DNA of 8,007 bases from NCBI GenBank assembly GCA_002352605.1, contig DEIP01000186.1, positions 1 through 8,007 of the forward strand, read 5' to 3'. Origin of the DNA: Desulfobacteraceae bacterium UBA2771. Its GTDB lineage: Bacteria; Desulfobacterota; Desulfobacteria; Desulfobacterales; Desulfosarcinaceae. Made by a program: the position numbers and the translations under genes. Below the pieces are notes generated by a model that saw nothing but the letters and a program-made list of their open reading frames with translations, ran no database searches and was not told where the DNA came from. Below are positions 1-6,449 of the stretch, one piece after another; position 1 is the first letter of the stretch; each line of letters starts with the position of its first letter.

Positions 1-150
1 CGTCCAACTTCGAATTTTGAATAAGGCATTCTGTCGATTTTGATCGTTTAAAACCCTGCTTCACAGACACCAACAAATGATCGCTAATTCCGTAGGCCAA
101 ACGATAGACCGAAGCGATCTCCGAATTCGACGTTGGATGTTCGATGTTCA
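1..150. repeat. Degenerate intergenic repeat element with inverted ends (left end may be cut by window)
   Basis: Non-coding stretch bounded by an imperfect inverted repeat. TCCAACTTCGAATT at 3-16 matches the reverse complement of 124-137 at 13 of 14 positions. The right end continues as a degenerate tandem heptamer: GACGTTG (129-135), GATGTTC (136-142) and GATGTTC (143-149). Inside is a second dyad, GATCGCT (79-85) with AGCGATC (113-119). No reading frame of note lies within. From memory, blocks of this GAYGTTS/TTCGAAT type are scattered between genes in Desulfobacterota genomes; I cannot verify that here. It could be a non-autonomous mobile or REP-like element, or a remnant of one. The element may extend left of base 1. 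Confidence 0.5.
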
Positions 151-188
151 AAAAACTTCTGCTGGTTAAATGTCTCGCCGGACCGGTC

Positions 189-227
189 TAAACCTCTTCG
201 GGTCGCTCGGGCATAGCCCGAGGTTTA
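189..227. other. Strong intergenic hairpin with two mutually exclusive folds
   Basis: TAAACCT (189-195) pairs with AGGTTTA (221-227), and CGGG (199-202) with CCCG (217-220), giving an 11-bp stem with a three-base bulge. Alternatively CTCGGGC (206-212) pairs perfectly with GCCCGAG (216-222) across a three-base loop. The two folds share the 216-222 arm. The hairpin lies about 125 bases beyond the methyltransferase stop in its direction of transcription. It could end or stabilise that transcript, but no T-tract follows on either strand, so a classical intrinsic terminator is not supported. A structural repeat is the other possibility. Confidence 0.45.
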
Positions 228-351
228 ATTTACCGCAATTATAGTGCCGCTGAATCTATGCTAAATTCAGATGAAAACGAGCAATACCATAAAAGTGTAA
301 TACCCTGCCCGTCTACGACGTGACGTTTTTCCATGATCTCAATACGGTGAT
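228..351. other. Intergenic stretch without a recognisable gene
   Basis: This AT-richer stretch lies between the 189-227 hairpin and the methyltransferase stop. It has only a small dyad, CTGAAT (250-255) with ATTCAG (265-270), with a nine-base loop. Short frames here are fragments or run antisense into the methyltransferase and have no credible start. I see no tRNA, riboswitch or promoter that I would defend. Confidence 0.4.
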
Positions 352-981
352 TCAGAAGGATTCGACTGCTTTTCTCTTCAACACGCCCAATGTCTTGATG
401 CGGGGCAGTTCCTCGAAGCGTCCGGAGGCCACGGCGATCTTGCACACCTCCCAGGGTGCCTGGCCGCCCTCGTCGGGATTCTCGAATATATCGTGGATCA
501 ACAGGTAGCCGCCGGGAAGGAGGTGATCGGCCCAGCAGTCGTAGTCCTTCTGGGCGGTCTCGAAAGCATGGCCGCCGTCGATGAAGACCAGCGACAGCGG
601 TGTGGCCCAGTTGCGGGCGACGATGTCCGAGCGACTGACGATGGGCACCACCGTCTCCTCAAGCCCGGCAAGGGTAAGGGTTCGTCGAAACAGTGGAAAG
701 GTGTCCATGGAGAAAGTCGAAAAGTCGAAAAGCACTGCATCGAAGTATTCCTCTCCGGGCTGCTGCTCCTCGGAGCCGCGATGGTGGTCGATGGAAAACA
801 GGGCCGCTCCGTTTTCGCGGCAGGCGCTGCCCAGATAAACGGCGGACTTGCCGCAGTAGCTGCCGATCTCCAGGCAAGGCCCCAACCGGGAAGCCTTCAA
901 TGCGATATCGTAGAGCCCCCTGCCCTCTTCAGGATCCAGGAACCCTTTTATGCTGTCGATCATTTTCTGGTCAGGGATCAA
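352..981 (-). CDS. Class I SAM-dependent methyltransferase (Methyltransf_24-like)
   Basis: A 209-residue soluble protein with a Rossmann-type methyltransferase core. Motif I is LEIGSYCGKSAVYLG (residues 37-51), the glycine-rich SAM-binding loop, followed by FSIDHH (62-67), whose acidic residue would hold the SAM ribose. LVFIDGGHAF (131-140) and LLPGGYLLIHD (154-164) are the later core strands; the IDGGH and HD residues recall the acidic metal or catalytic sites of the Methyltransf_24/CmcI-like group. The acceptor substrate cannot be read from sequence. The preferred start is TTG at 981, because a GAGGA ribosome site lies nine bases upstream (991-995); the first ATG is at 963 and has no such site. 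It is on the same strand as ftsK but 166 bases downstream of it, so co-transcription is possible, not certain. An 8-bp tandem repeat (713-728) lies inside the gene. Confidence 0.85.
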   Translation of the reverse strand: MIPDQKMIDSIKGFLDPEEGRGLYDIALKASRLGPCLEIGSYCGKSAVYLGSACRENGAALFSIDHHRGSEEQQPGEEYFDAVLFDFSTFSMDTFPLFRRTLTLAGLEETVVPIVSRSDIVARNWATPLSLVFIDGGHAFETAQKDYDCWADHLLPGGYLLIHDIFENPDEGGQAPWEVCKIAVASGRFEELPRIKTLGVLKRKAVESF

Positions 982-990
982 TGACTTTTA

Positions 991-995
991 TCCTC
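991..995 (-). promoter_or_regulatory. Ribosome binding site deciding a TTG start for the methyltransferase
   Basis: On the minus strand GAGGA lies nine bases before TTG at 981. The in-frame ATG at 963 would sit 27 bases away and lacks its own purine-rich site. This favours the rarer TTG start. An ATG right beside the site (minus strand, 996) is in another frame and stops after eight codons. Confidence 0.5.
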
Positions 996-1109
996 ATGGT
1001 GCAATAGGCCTCGGGTTTGGGTTTCCGGTCCTCCGGACCCGGTCTCCAGATTGCGTGGCGGAAGATCGCAGCAAACGAGGGTTCGTCAGGCGTGGACGGC
1101 CGGCGTACC

Positions 1110-1136
1110 AAACGGTTGGGGCACAAGGCGCCGTTT
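1110..1136 (-). terminator. Possible weak hairpin after ftsK
   Basis: AAACGG (1110-1115) pairs with CCGTTT (1131-1136), starting about 12 bases beyond the ftsK stop codon. The loop of 15 bases is large and the trailing sequence on the minus strand has only TTT before G-rich bases. It could be an attenuating or processing hairpin between ftsK and the methyltransferase rather than a full terminator. Confidence 0.2.
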
Positions 1137-1147
1137 ATGGGAAAACA

Positions 1148-3319
1148 CTAGGACATATCGTCGTAGTTCTTCACCATCACCGCCCTCGGTTTGACCCCAT
1201 CCTGGGGACCGACAATGCCCTCCTGCTCCATCATCTCGATGATCCGGGCCGCCCGGTTGTAACCGATGCGCAGGTGTCGCTGGACCATGGAGATGGAGGC
1301 CTGGCCGGCCTGGGTCACCAGGGCCACGGCATCGTCGTAGCGCGCGTCGTATTCCTTCTCGCCCTCCTCCTCGGCGACCTTGGCCGGGGTCTGGATGACA
1401 TCTTTGTCATAATCGGGGGGCTGCTGCTTTTTCAGAAATTCGGTGACGCGGGTCAGTTCCTCCTCGGAAATGTAGGCGCCGTGGATACGCTGGAGCCGTG
1501 CGGTTCCCGGGGGCATGAAGAGCATATCCCCGTTGCCCAGCAAACTCTCGGCACCGTTGGTGTCGATGATGGTACGCGAATCGGTCTTGGAGGAGACCTG
1601 AAAGGTCAGGCGCGTGGGAAAGTTGGCCTTGATGATGCCGGTCAGCACGTCCACCGACGGCCGCTGGGTGGCCAGGATCAGGTGAATGCCGGCGGCCCGG
1701 GCCATCTGGGCCAGACGGGTCAAGGCCAGCTCCACATCCCGGGAGGCCACCATCATCAGGTCGGCCAGCTCGTCGATGATAATGACGATGTAGGGCAGCG
1801 GTGCCGGCGGTTCGTTGGCGGTCTCCTCACCTTCGGCAGGCTTGGGGGCAGGCGCTTTTTCGATCTTTCGGTTGTACTGGTCGATGTTGCGGGTCTTCAT
1901 CTCAGAGAGCAGCTCGTAGCGGTGCTCCATTTCGCGTACGGCCCAGAACAGGGCATTGGTGGCTTTCTTGACGTCGGTGACCACCGGGGTGATCAGGTGA
2001 GGAATGCCGTCGTACATGGACAGTTCGATGCGCTTGGGGTCCACCATGATCAGCTTCACCTGATCCGGGGTCGTTTTGTAGAGCAGGCTGCAGATCATGG
2101 TGTTCAGGGCCACACTCTTGCCCGTCCCGGTGGCACCGGCGATAAGTAAATGGGGCATTTTCTCCAGGCCGGCGGAAACCGGGTTGCCCACGATGTCCTT
2201 GCCCAAACAGAGGGTCAGCCTGTTCGTGCTCTGTTCGAATGAGGAGGAAAGCACCATCTCCTTGAAGCAAACCGTTTCTCGATCGGTGTTGGGGATCTCC
2301 ACACCGATGACCGCCTTGCCCGGAATGGGCGCAACGATGCGGATGCTGATGGCCCGCAGGGCCAGCGCCAAGTCGTCGGTGAGGCTGACGATGCGGTTTA
2401 TTTTGACGCCGGGCGCCGGCTCGTATTCGAAGGTGGTGATCACCGGCCCCGGGATGACGGCCACCACCTTGCCGTGAACACCGAAATCCTCCAGCTTCTT
2501 TTCCAGTAGCCGGGACTGCATGCGCAGGTTCTCTTTATTGGTGGACTGAGGCCGTATCTTGGGGTCGTCGAGAAAATTGATCGAGGGCAGGGAAAATCCC
2601 GAAGCGCCCTTCATAAAATCGAACACAGCCTGTTTGGGCACCGCCTTGGCCGGCACCGGGTTGGGCGCCATCGTTTTGATCTTGATCGTCTCTCTCTTCT
2701 TTTTCTTCTCGGCCCTGACGGTCCGGCGCCGCTTGATACTTTTCTGGCGGCGTTCCTTCCACTTGATCAGGACCGTGGCCATACGGTCGAAAAATGCCGA
2801 ATTGGCCGTTTTGCAACGGCGGTAAAACGCCACCACGGAAAATCCGGTTGCCATGATAAAACCGATGAGCCAGACCACCATCAGGATCATAGACCCTCCG
2901 GCCGGATTGGAATAGCGCACGGCAAAAGACTTGAGGGGGGAACCGACGATGCCGCCCGCGGTAAACCGGCTACCGAAAAGCACATAGTGGTCATGCTTGA
3001 AGGCCAGCAGGCTTCCCGTGGTGATGATCAGCAGGACGCCACCGGCAGCCAGGGGCAAAACGGCCTGGCCCGGATTCTTGCCGAAAAAAAGAATGCTGCC
3101 CAACAGGCATAAAAAGGGAATCCAGAAAGCGCCGATGCCGAACAGCCCCACGATAATACCGGCAAAATTGGCCCCGAAAACACCGAAGAGGTTATGGACC
3201 CTGCCGGTCCCGCCGGCGCTGAAAAACAGGCACGGATCACCCGGATCGAACGACAGCAGGCTGATCAGGCTGAAGACCACCATGAAGAAAAAAAGAATGC
3301 CGATAATCTCTTTTTTCAT
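1148..3319 (-). CDS. ftsK: DNA translocase FtsK/SpoIIIE
   Basis: A 723-residue membrane-anchored motor that pumps chromosomal DNA through the division septum and supports dimer resolution. Four hydrophobic helices lie at about 5-22, 45-79, 85-107 and 141-166. A very basic linker follows (about 187-215, runs of K/R). The RecA-like motor has Walker A GATGTGKS (395-402) and Walker B IIIDE (513-517), with a Pro/Glu-rich loop (488-508) just before the latter. Also typical are VDPKRIELSMY and ATQRPSVDVLTGIIKANFPTR. The C-terminal winged-helix gamma domain (about 655-716, with RIGYNRAARIIEMMEQEGIVGP split across the recognition helix) reads polar DNA motifs. Length matches SpoIIIE-type proteins and is far below E. 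coli FtsK, which has a long linker. ATG at 3319 gives the usual MKKEI start; a GGAG site lies only two to three bases upstream. It follows rnj by seven bases. Confidence 0.97.
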   Translation of the reverse strand: MKKEIIGILFFFMVVFSLISLLSFDPGDPCLFFSAGGTGRVHNLFGVFGANFAGIIVGLFGIGAFWIPFLCLLGSILFFGKNPGQAVLPLAAGGVLLIITTGSLLAFKHDHYVLFGSRFTAGGIVGSPLKSFAVRYSNPAGGSMILMVVWLIGFIMATGFSVVAFYRRCKTANSAFFDRMATVLIKWKERRQKSIKRRRTVRAEKKKKRETIKIKTMAPNPVPAKAVPKQAVFDFMKGASGFSLPSINFLDDPKIRPQSTNKENLRMQSRLLEKKLEDFGVHGKVVAVIPGPVITTFEYEPAPGVKINRIVSLTDDLALALRAISIRIVAPIPGKAVIGVEIPNTDRETVCFKEMVLSSSFEQSTNRLTLCLGKDIVGNPVSAGLEKMPHLLIAGATGTGKSVALNTMICSLLYKTTPDQVKLIMVDPKRIELSMYDGIPHLITPVVTDVKKATNALFWAVREMEHRYELLSEMKTRNIDQYNRKIEKAPAPKPAEGEETANEPPAPLPYIVIIIDELADLMMVASRDVELALTRLAQMARAAGIHLILATQRPSVDVLTGIIKANFPTRLTFQVSSKTDSRTIIDTNGAESLLGNGDMLFMPPGTARLQRIHGAYISEEELTRVTEFLKKQQPPDYDKDVIQTPAKVAEEEGEKEYDARYDDAVALVTQAGQASISMVQRHLRIGYNRAARIIEMMEQEGIVGPQDGVKPRAVMVKNYDDMS

Positions 3320-3326
3320 TTCTCCG

Positions 3327-4976
3327 TCAGACCTCCACCAGAAATGGAAGAATCACCGGCCGACGCCCGATGGTAAAGAAAAAGTACTGCCGCAAGGCCG
3401 TCTGGATACGTCGACGGATGCAATCCACCCGGTTGGATACATCCGGGGTGACATCCTCCACGATCTCCAGGACCACACACTGGGCATCCTGGAGCAGATA
3501 GCCCGTCTCCGTTTCGAAGACGAATCCCCGGGAAACGATATCCGGGCCGTATACCACGATACCGGTCTCCTCGTCGAAGGCCATGTTCACCACCACCAGG
3601 CCCTCCTCGGAAAGTATGCGCCGTTCCTTGAGCACACTGCGCCCCACATCACCGATACCCTTGCCGTCGATGAGCACCCGACCGGCACTGATTTTGTCTC
3701 GGATCCGGAACCTGTCTTCCTCCAGCTCGACAACATCGCCGTTCTGGGCCAGGATCAGATGATCGTCGGGAATGCCCACCTGCCCGGCCAGTCTAACGTG
3801 CAGCACCAGATGGCGGTATTCGCCATGCACGGGCATGAAAAACTTCGGCTTGGTCAGGTTGATCATCATCTTCAACTCTTCCCGGAAGGCATGCCCGGAC
3901 ACATGGATTTTGGAAATCTTCTCATAGACCACATCGGCACCCCTGCGGTAGAGGTTGTTGATGATGTTGGCAATGGCTTTCTCATTGCCCGGGATAAACT
4001 TCGAGGAGAGGATGACCTTGTCCTCTTTATGGATCTTGATCTGCTTGTGAGTGCCCGCGGACATGCGCGCCAAAGCCGACATGGGTTCACCCTGACTGCC
4101 CGTGGTGATCATGATGATCTCATCGTCCGGAAAGGTGTTGACCTCGTCGATGCCGATTTCCATCCCTTCGGGAACCTTCAGGTATCCCAGCTTGCGGGCG
4201 ATGGCCACACTGACTTCGATACTGCGTCCGTTGAAAACGATCTTGCGACAACGCCTTTCGGCGATATTGATGATCTGCTGAATGCGCGCGATGTTGGAAG
4301 CAAACAACGCGACGATAATGCGCCCGGAGGCGGCTTCCGTAATTCTGGCCAGTTCGGCACCGATTTCCTGCGCCGAGATGGTGTGGCCCTCCTTCTCCAC
4401 GTTGGTCGAGTCGGACAAAAGTGCCAGCACGCCCGCTTCTCCGCACTGGGCGAAACGGTTCACATCGGTGAGCATGCCCTCCACCACGGTTTGGCTCATC
4501 TTGAAATCACCGGTATGGACCACCAGGCCCACGGGCGTGCGGATGGCCAGGCCCACCCCATCCACGACGCTGTGGTTGACCCGAATGAACTCCACCTCGA
4601 AGGGACCGATCTTCAGCCGCTCCCGGGGCAGCACCTCGTGCAGGGAGGCCACGGCAAGCAGGTCGTGCGCTTCCAGCTTATGGCGCACGATGCCCAGCGT
4701 AAAGGGAGTTCCGAAAACCGGTACGTTGATCTCCCTGAGCAGAAAAGGCAACGCCCCGATATGATCTTCGTGGGCATGGGTGAGCACGATCCCTGATAGG
4801 CGTGCCCGGTTCTGGCGCAGGTAGTCCATGTTCGGGATAACATAGTCCACCCCCAGCATGTAGGCTTCGGGAAACATGAGCCCGGCATCGATGACGAAAA
4901 TCGTATCGCCGTATTCCACCACCATCATATTCAGGCCGATTTCACCCAGGCCGCCCAACGGAATAAGTTTCAGCAT
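3327..4976 (-). CDS. rnj: Ribonuclease J
   Basis: A 549-residue metallo-beta-lactamase/beta-CASP nuclease with 5'-exo- and endonuclease activity in RNA decay and rRNA maturation. The zinc ligands are all visible: HAHEDH (H67, H69, D71, H72), H135 in IRVNHS, D157 in HTGDFK, and H384 in PVHGEYRHL. Beta-CASP signatures include SDSTN (188-192), TTGSQGEP (291-298), SSKFIPGNE (324-332) and HVSGHA (358-363). The C-terminal domain has GPDIVSRGFVF and ends in the usual RRPVILPFLVEV. Length is normal for the family. I chose ATG at 4976 because MLKLIPLGGLGEIG matches the family N-terminus; upstream in-frame starts (TTG 5006, ATG 5000) would overlap plsC. The gene starts four bases after plsC stops and ends seven bases before ftsK, so all three are probably one transcript. 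No catalytic residue is missing. Confidence 0.97.
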   Translation of the reverse strand: MLKLIPLGGLGEIGLNMMVVEYGDTIFVIDAGLMFPEAYMLGVDYVIPNMDYLRQNRARLSGIVLTHAHEDHIGALPFLLREINVPVFGTPFTLGIVRHKLEAHDLLAVASLHEVLPRERLKIGPFEVEFIRVNHSVVDGVGLAIRTPVGLVVHTGDFKMSQTVVEGMLTDVNRFAQCGEAGVLALLSDSTNVEKEGHTISAQEIGAELARITEAASGRIIVALFASNIARIQQIINIAERRCRKIVFNGRSIEVSVAIARKLGYLKVPEGMEIGIDEVNTFPDDEIIMITTGSQGEPMSALARMSAGTHKQIKIHKEDKVILSSKFIPGNEKAIANIINNLYRRGADVVYEKISKIHVSGHAFREELKMMINLTKPKFFMPVHGEYRHLVLHVRLAGQVGIPDDHLILAQNGDVVELEEDRFRIRDKISAGRVLIDGKGIGDVGRSVLKERRILSEEGLVVVNMAFDEETGIVVYGPDIVSRGFVFETETGYLLQDAQCVVLEIVEDVTPDVSNRVDCIRRRIQTALRQYFFFTIGRRPVILPFLVEV

Positions 4977-4980
4977 AACC

Positions 4981-5718
4981 CTACGCTTCACGCCTCTCAT
5001 TTTCAAAATTTTCCATGAGGATCGACCGAATTCGCTCCAGCAGCGCGTCTTTGCTCTTGCGGGTGTAGCCGGTCGTCTCCACCGGATCCAATATCTGCAT
5101 GGTTACCGGAGCGGGGCGGATCATGAGATGCCCCTTGGCAATAACATGGTACGTGCCCTTAATAACGATGGGCACGATAGGTACCCCCGAATCGACGGAG
5201 AGAATAAACCCGCCTTTTTTAAACGGCCGAATCCGGCCGTCCAGGCTGCGGGTACCCTCGGGGAAAATCAGCACACTGGCGCCGTCTCGGATGGTGCGGG
5301 CCGCCCGGTCCAGGCTGGCGGAGGCCGACTGGCGATTGGACCGATTGATGCTGATATACCCGACCCCGCGCATGGCCCGCCCGAAAATGGGAATCTTGAA
5401 CAGTTCGGCCTTGGCCAGCCAACGAAACTGAACCGGCAGCCGCCCCAGAAGCAGCGGGATATCCGCATTGCTCTGGTGATTGGCCATGTAGATGTAAGAC
5501 CGCTCGGGATCCAGTTTCTCAACGCCGGTGACGGTGACCTTCAGCCGAGCCACCCACAAGATGGCGTTGGCCCAGAACCGCGCCAACAGATGGGGGCCGT
5601 CGCCCGTCCGGCTGAAAAAGGAGCAGACAATGACGGCGCTTGCGATAACCGCTGTTACCAGAAAAAACCAAAGGATGATGATCAGCGTCTGTAGCGTGTA
5701 TAAAATCGATTTCAGCAT
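4981..5718 (-). CDS. plsC: 1-acyl-sn-glycerol-3-phosphate acyltransferase (PlsC family)
   Basis: A 245-residue membrane acyltransferase that would convert lysophosphatidate to phosphatidate in phospholipid synthesis. An N-terminal membrane helix spans about residues 8-33. The family motifs occur in order: NHX4D as NHQSNAD (80-86, catalytic H81 and D86), a GVGYISINR motif II (118-126), FPEGTRS (152-158, glycerol-phosphate binding) and VPIVPIVIKG (179-188). The length is usual for PlsC. The start at ATG 5718 gives a clean membrane anchor, though no strong ribosome site is visible upstream. It follows the small upstream gene by 21 bases and precedes rnj by four bases. Acyl-donor preference (CoA or ACP) cannot be inferred, and some members of this fold act on other lysophospholipids. 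Confidence 0.93.
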   Translation of the reverse strand: MLKSILYTLQTLIIILWFFLVTAVIASAVIVCSFFSRTGDGPHLLARFWANAILWVARLKVTVTGVEKLDPERSYIYMANHQSNADIPLLLGRLPVQFRWLAKAELFKIPIFGRAMRGVGYISINRSNRQSASASLDRAARTIRDGASVLIFPEGTRSLDGRIRPFKKGGFILSVDSGVPIVPIVIKGTYHVIAKGHLMIRPAPVTMQILDPVETTGYTRKSKDALLERIRSILMENFENERREA

Positions 5719-5739
5719 CGTCAGCGGCGTCCCATCCGG

Positions 5740-6072
5740 TCAGGTGATGATTTCCAGTTTTTCGAAAATGGCATCCATGGTCCGGACAATCCAGTTTCGC
5801 TGCCGCTCATCGGCATAGTGGATGCAGTCACAGCGCACCCGGCGATGGGTTCGCACCAGCAACTCTCCGGCCAGGCAGTCCGGCGCCAGCTCCAGGGCCA
5901 CAAAAAAAGGCGCGCAAGCGGTGTGGGCCTTCTGCACCTCGGAAAGCGCCGTCTTTGCCACCGGCACCCAGTAAAGGCCATCAATGCCTGGCTCGCCGAA
6001 GGTTTGATCTAGATAACCTTTGATTTTCTCATAATCATGGGGCCGGATTTCGTCTATTAAATATTGTTTCAT
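5740..6072 (-). CDS. Conserved-looking small protein of unknown function
   Basis: I do not recognise a named family. From ATG at 6072 it is a 110-residue soluble protein with no signal peptide or membrane segment. It begins MKQYLIDEIRPHDYEKIKGYL and ends with an amphipathic helix-like NWIVRTMDAIFEKLEI. It has four cysteines (53, 66, 81, 83); the last two form a CDC motif in RVRCDCIHYADERQRNW, which could be a metal or redox site, though this is only inference. An upstream in-frame TTG at 6111 would add 13 residues without a better ribosome site, so I prefer the ATG. It heads the minus-strand operon, 21 bases before plsC, and its coding character matches its neighbours. I have a faint memory of similar proteins in sulfate reducers beside translation or lipid genes, not verified. 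Confidence 0.75.
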   Translation of the reverse strand: MKQYLIDEIRPHDYEKIKGYLDQTFGEPGIDGLYWVPVAKTALSEVQKAHTACAPFFVALELAPDCLAGELLVRTHRRVRCDCIHYADERQRNWIVRTMDAIFEKLEIIT

Positions 6073-6109
6073 AGTGTGATCGTCACTAGCATAAAACGCT
6101 TTGGATCTC

Positions 6110-6140
6110 AATATATATGTTCAGCCCGAAACCTGAACAA
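6110..6140 (-). promoter_or_regulatory. Candidate promoter and operator dyad for the minus-strand operon
   Basis: A perfect dyad, TGTTCAG (6118-6124) and CTGAACA (6133-6139) with an eight-base spacer, lies about 46-67 bases upstream of the ATG at 6072. Directly downstream on the minus strand is an AT-rich run usable as a -10 (TATATA, 6117-6112). With a 17-base spacer the -35 would be TTGTTC (6140-6135), a weak three-of-six match. The dyad would lie within such a promoter, so a bound protein should repress. The regulator is unknown. Confidence 0.35.
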
Positions 6141-6212
6141 CGAGGCCAAGAGACAGGACGAGCGGTGCGGTCCAGCCGGATTTTCCAGTAGAGGGAAAGG
6201 GATGGTGTTTGC

Positions 6213-6241
6213 TTGACATTTTTCCGCGGTGGAAATAAATT
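6213..6241 (+). promoter_or_regulatory. Sigma-70-type promoter for the histidine kinase
   Basis: A perfect -35 TTGACA (6213-6218) is followed after exactly 17 bases by TAAATT (6236-6241), a four-of-six match to the -10. It is the best promoter in the window and points at the histidine kinase, leaving a leader of about 200 bases before ATG 6450. The spacer holds an inverted repeat, TTTCC (6221-6225) and GGAAA (6231-6235), which could be an operator. Confidence 0.55.
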
Positions 6242-6331
6242 TAGCATATACCAACAACCCGTGACCTTGTGTTTCTTTCTGCGCCGCTCAGGGTGCCTCA
6301 ACGCACCGCGATCCGGGCCGGCCGCGTCGTT

Positions 6332-6357
6332 GCCTGAAACGATAAACGATTGCAGGC
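6332..6357 (+). repeat. Tandem heptamer within a small dyad in the kinase leader
   Basis: AAACGAT occurs twice head to tail (6337-6343, 6344-6350). The pair is enclosed by GCCTG (6332-6336) and CAGGC (6353-6357), so in RNA the repeats would lie in the loop of a 5-bp stem. It sits about 95-120 bases before the kinase start. It may be a protein binding site or may be chance. Confidence 0.3.
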
Positions 6358-6449
6358 CCGCCGGGTCTTCTCAACGAAGTTGAATGGCCCATTCGCCATC
6401 TGATTCGGAAATTCTTCGGCACTCTTTCGTTGGTCTGGGGAGAAGGAAG

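Noticed and set aside
1..351. Possible CRISPR or tRNA in the gene-free left end
   Set aside because: The repeats are 7-14 bases, inverted or directly adjacent with no regular spacers, and no cloverleaf can be drawn.
493..984. A 163-codon open frame on the plus strand, antisense to the methyltransferase
   Set aside because: The minus-strand frame carries clear SAM-binding motifs; this one carries none.
1028..1046. Small GGTCC/GGACC dyad between ftsK and the methyltransferase
   Set aside because: The stem is short with a three-base loop and no T-tract follows on the minus strand, so it does not qualify as a terminator.
950..2149. A 399-codon open frame on the plus strand, antisense to ftsK
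   Set aside because: It shadows the FtsK motor domain, with glycine/histidine-rich low-complexity translation and no ribosome site.
2585..2592. GGGCAGGG on the plus strand, with reverse-complement copies at 303-310 and 918-925, matching the E. coli KOPS motif read by FtsK
   Set aside because: The polar motif of this organism is unknown, the copies face both ways, and a few 8-mers in 8 kb of GC-rich DNA are expected by chance.
2997..4796. A 599-codon open frame on the plus strand, antisense to rnj and the start of ftsK
   Set aside because: It overlaps two unmistakable genes. Its His/Asp-rich, low-hydrophobic composition is what reverse translation of GC-rich codons gives, and no family motif is visible.
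6086..6301. A 71-codon minus-strand frame in the divergent control region
   Set aside because: It overlaps the promoter elements and the start of the 110-aa gene's upstream region, has biased Arg/Lys composition and no recognisable feature.
6384..6449. Upstream ATG that would extend the histidine kinase by 22 residues
   Set aside because: The ATG at 6450 has a far better ribosome site (GGGGAGAAGGA), and the Rossmann strand begins shortly after it.
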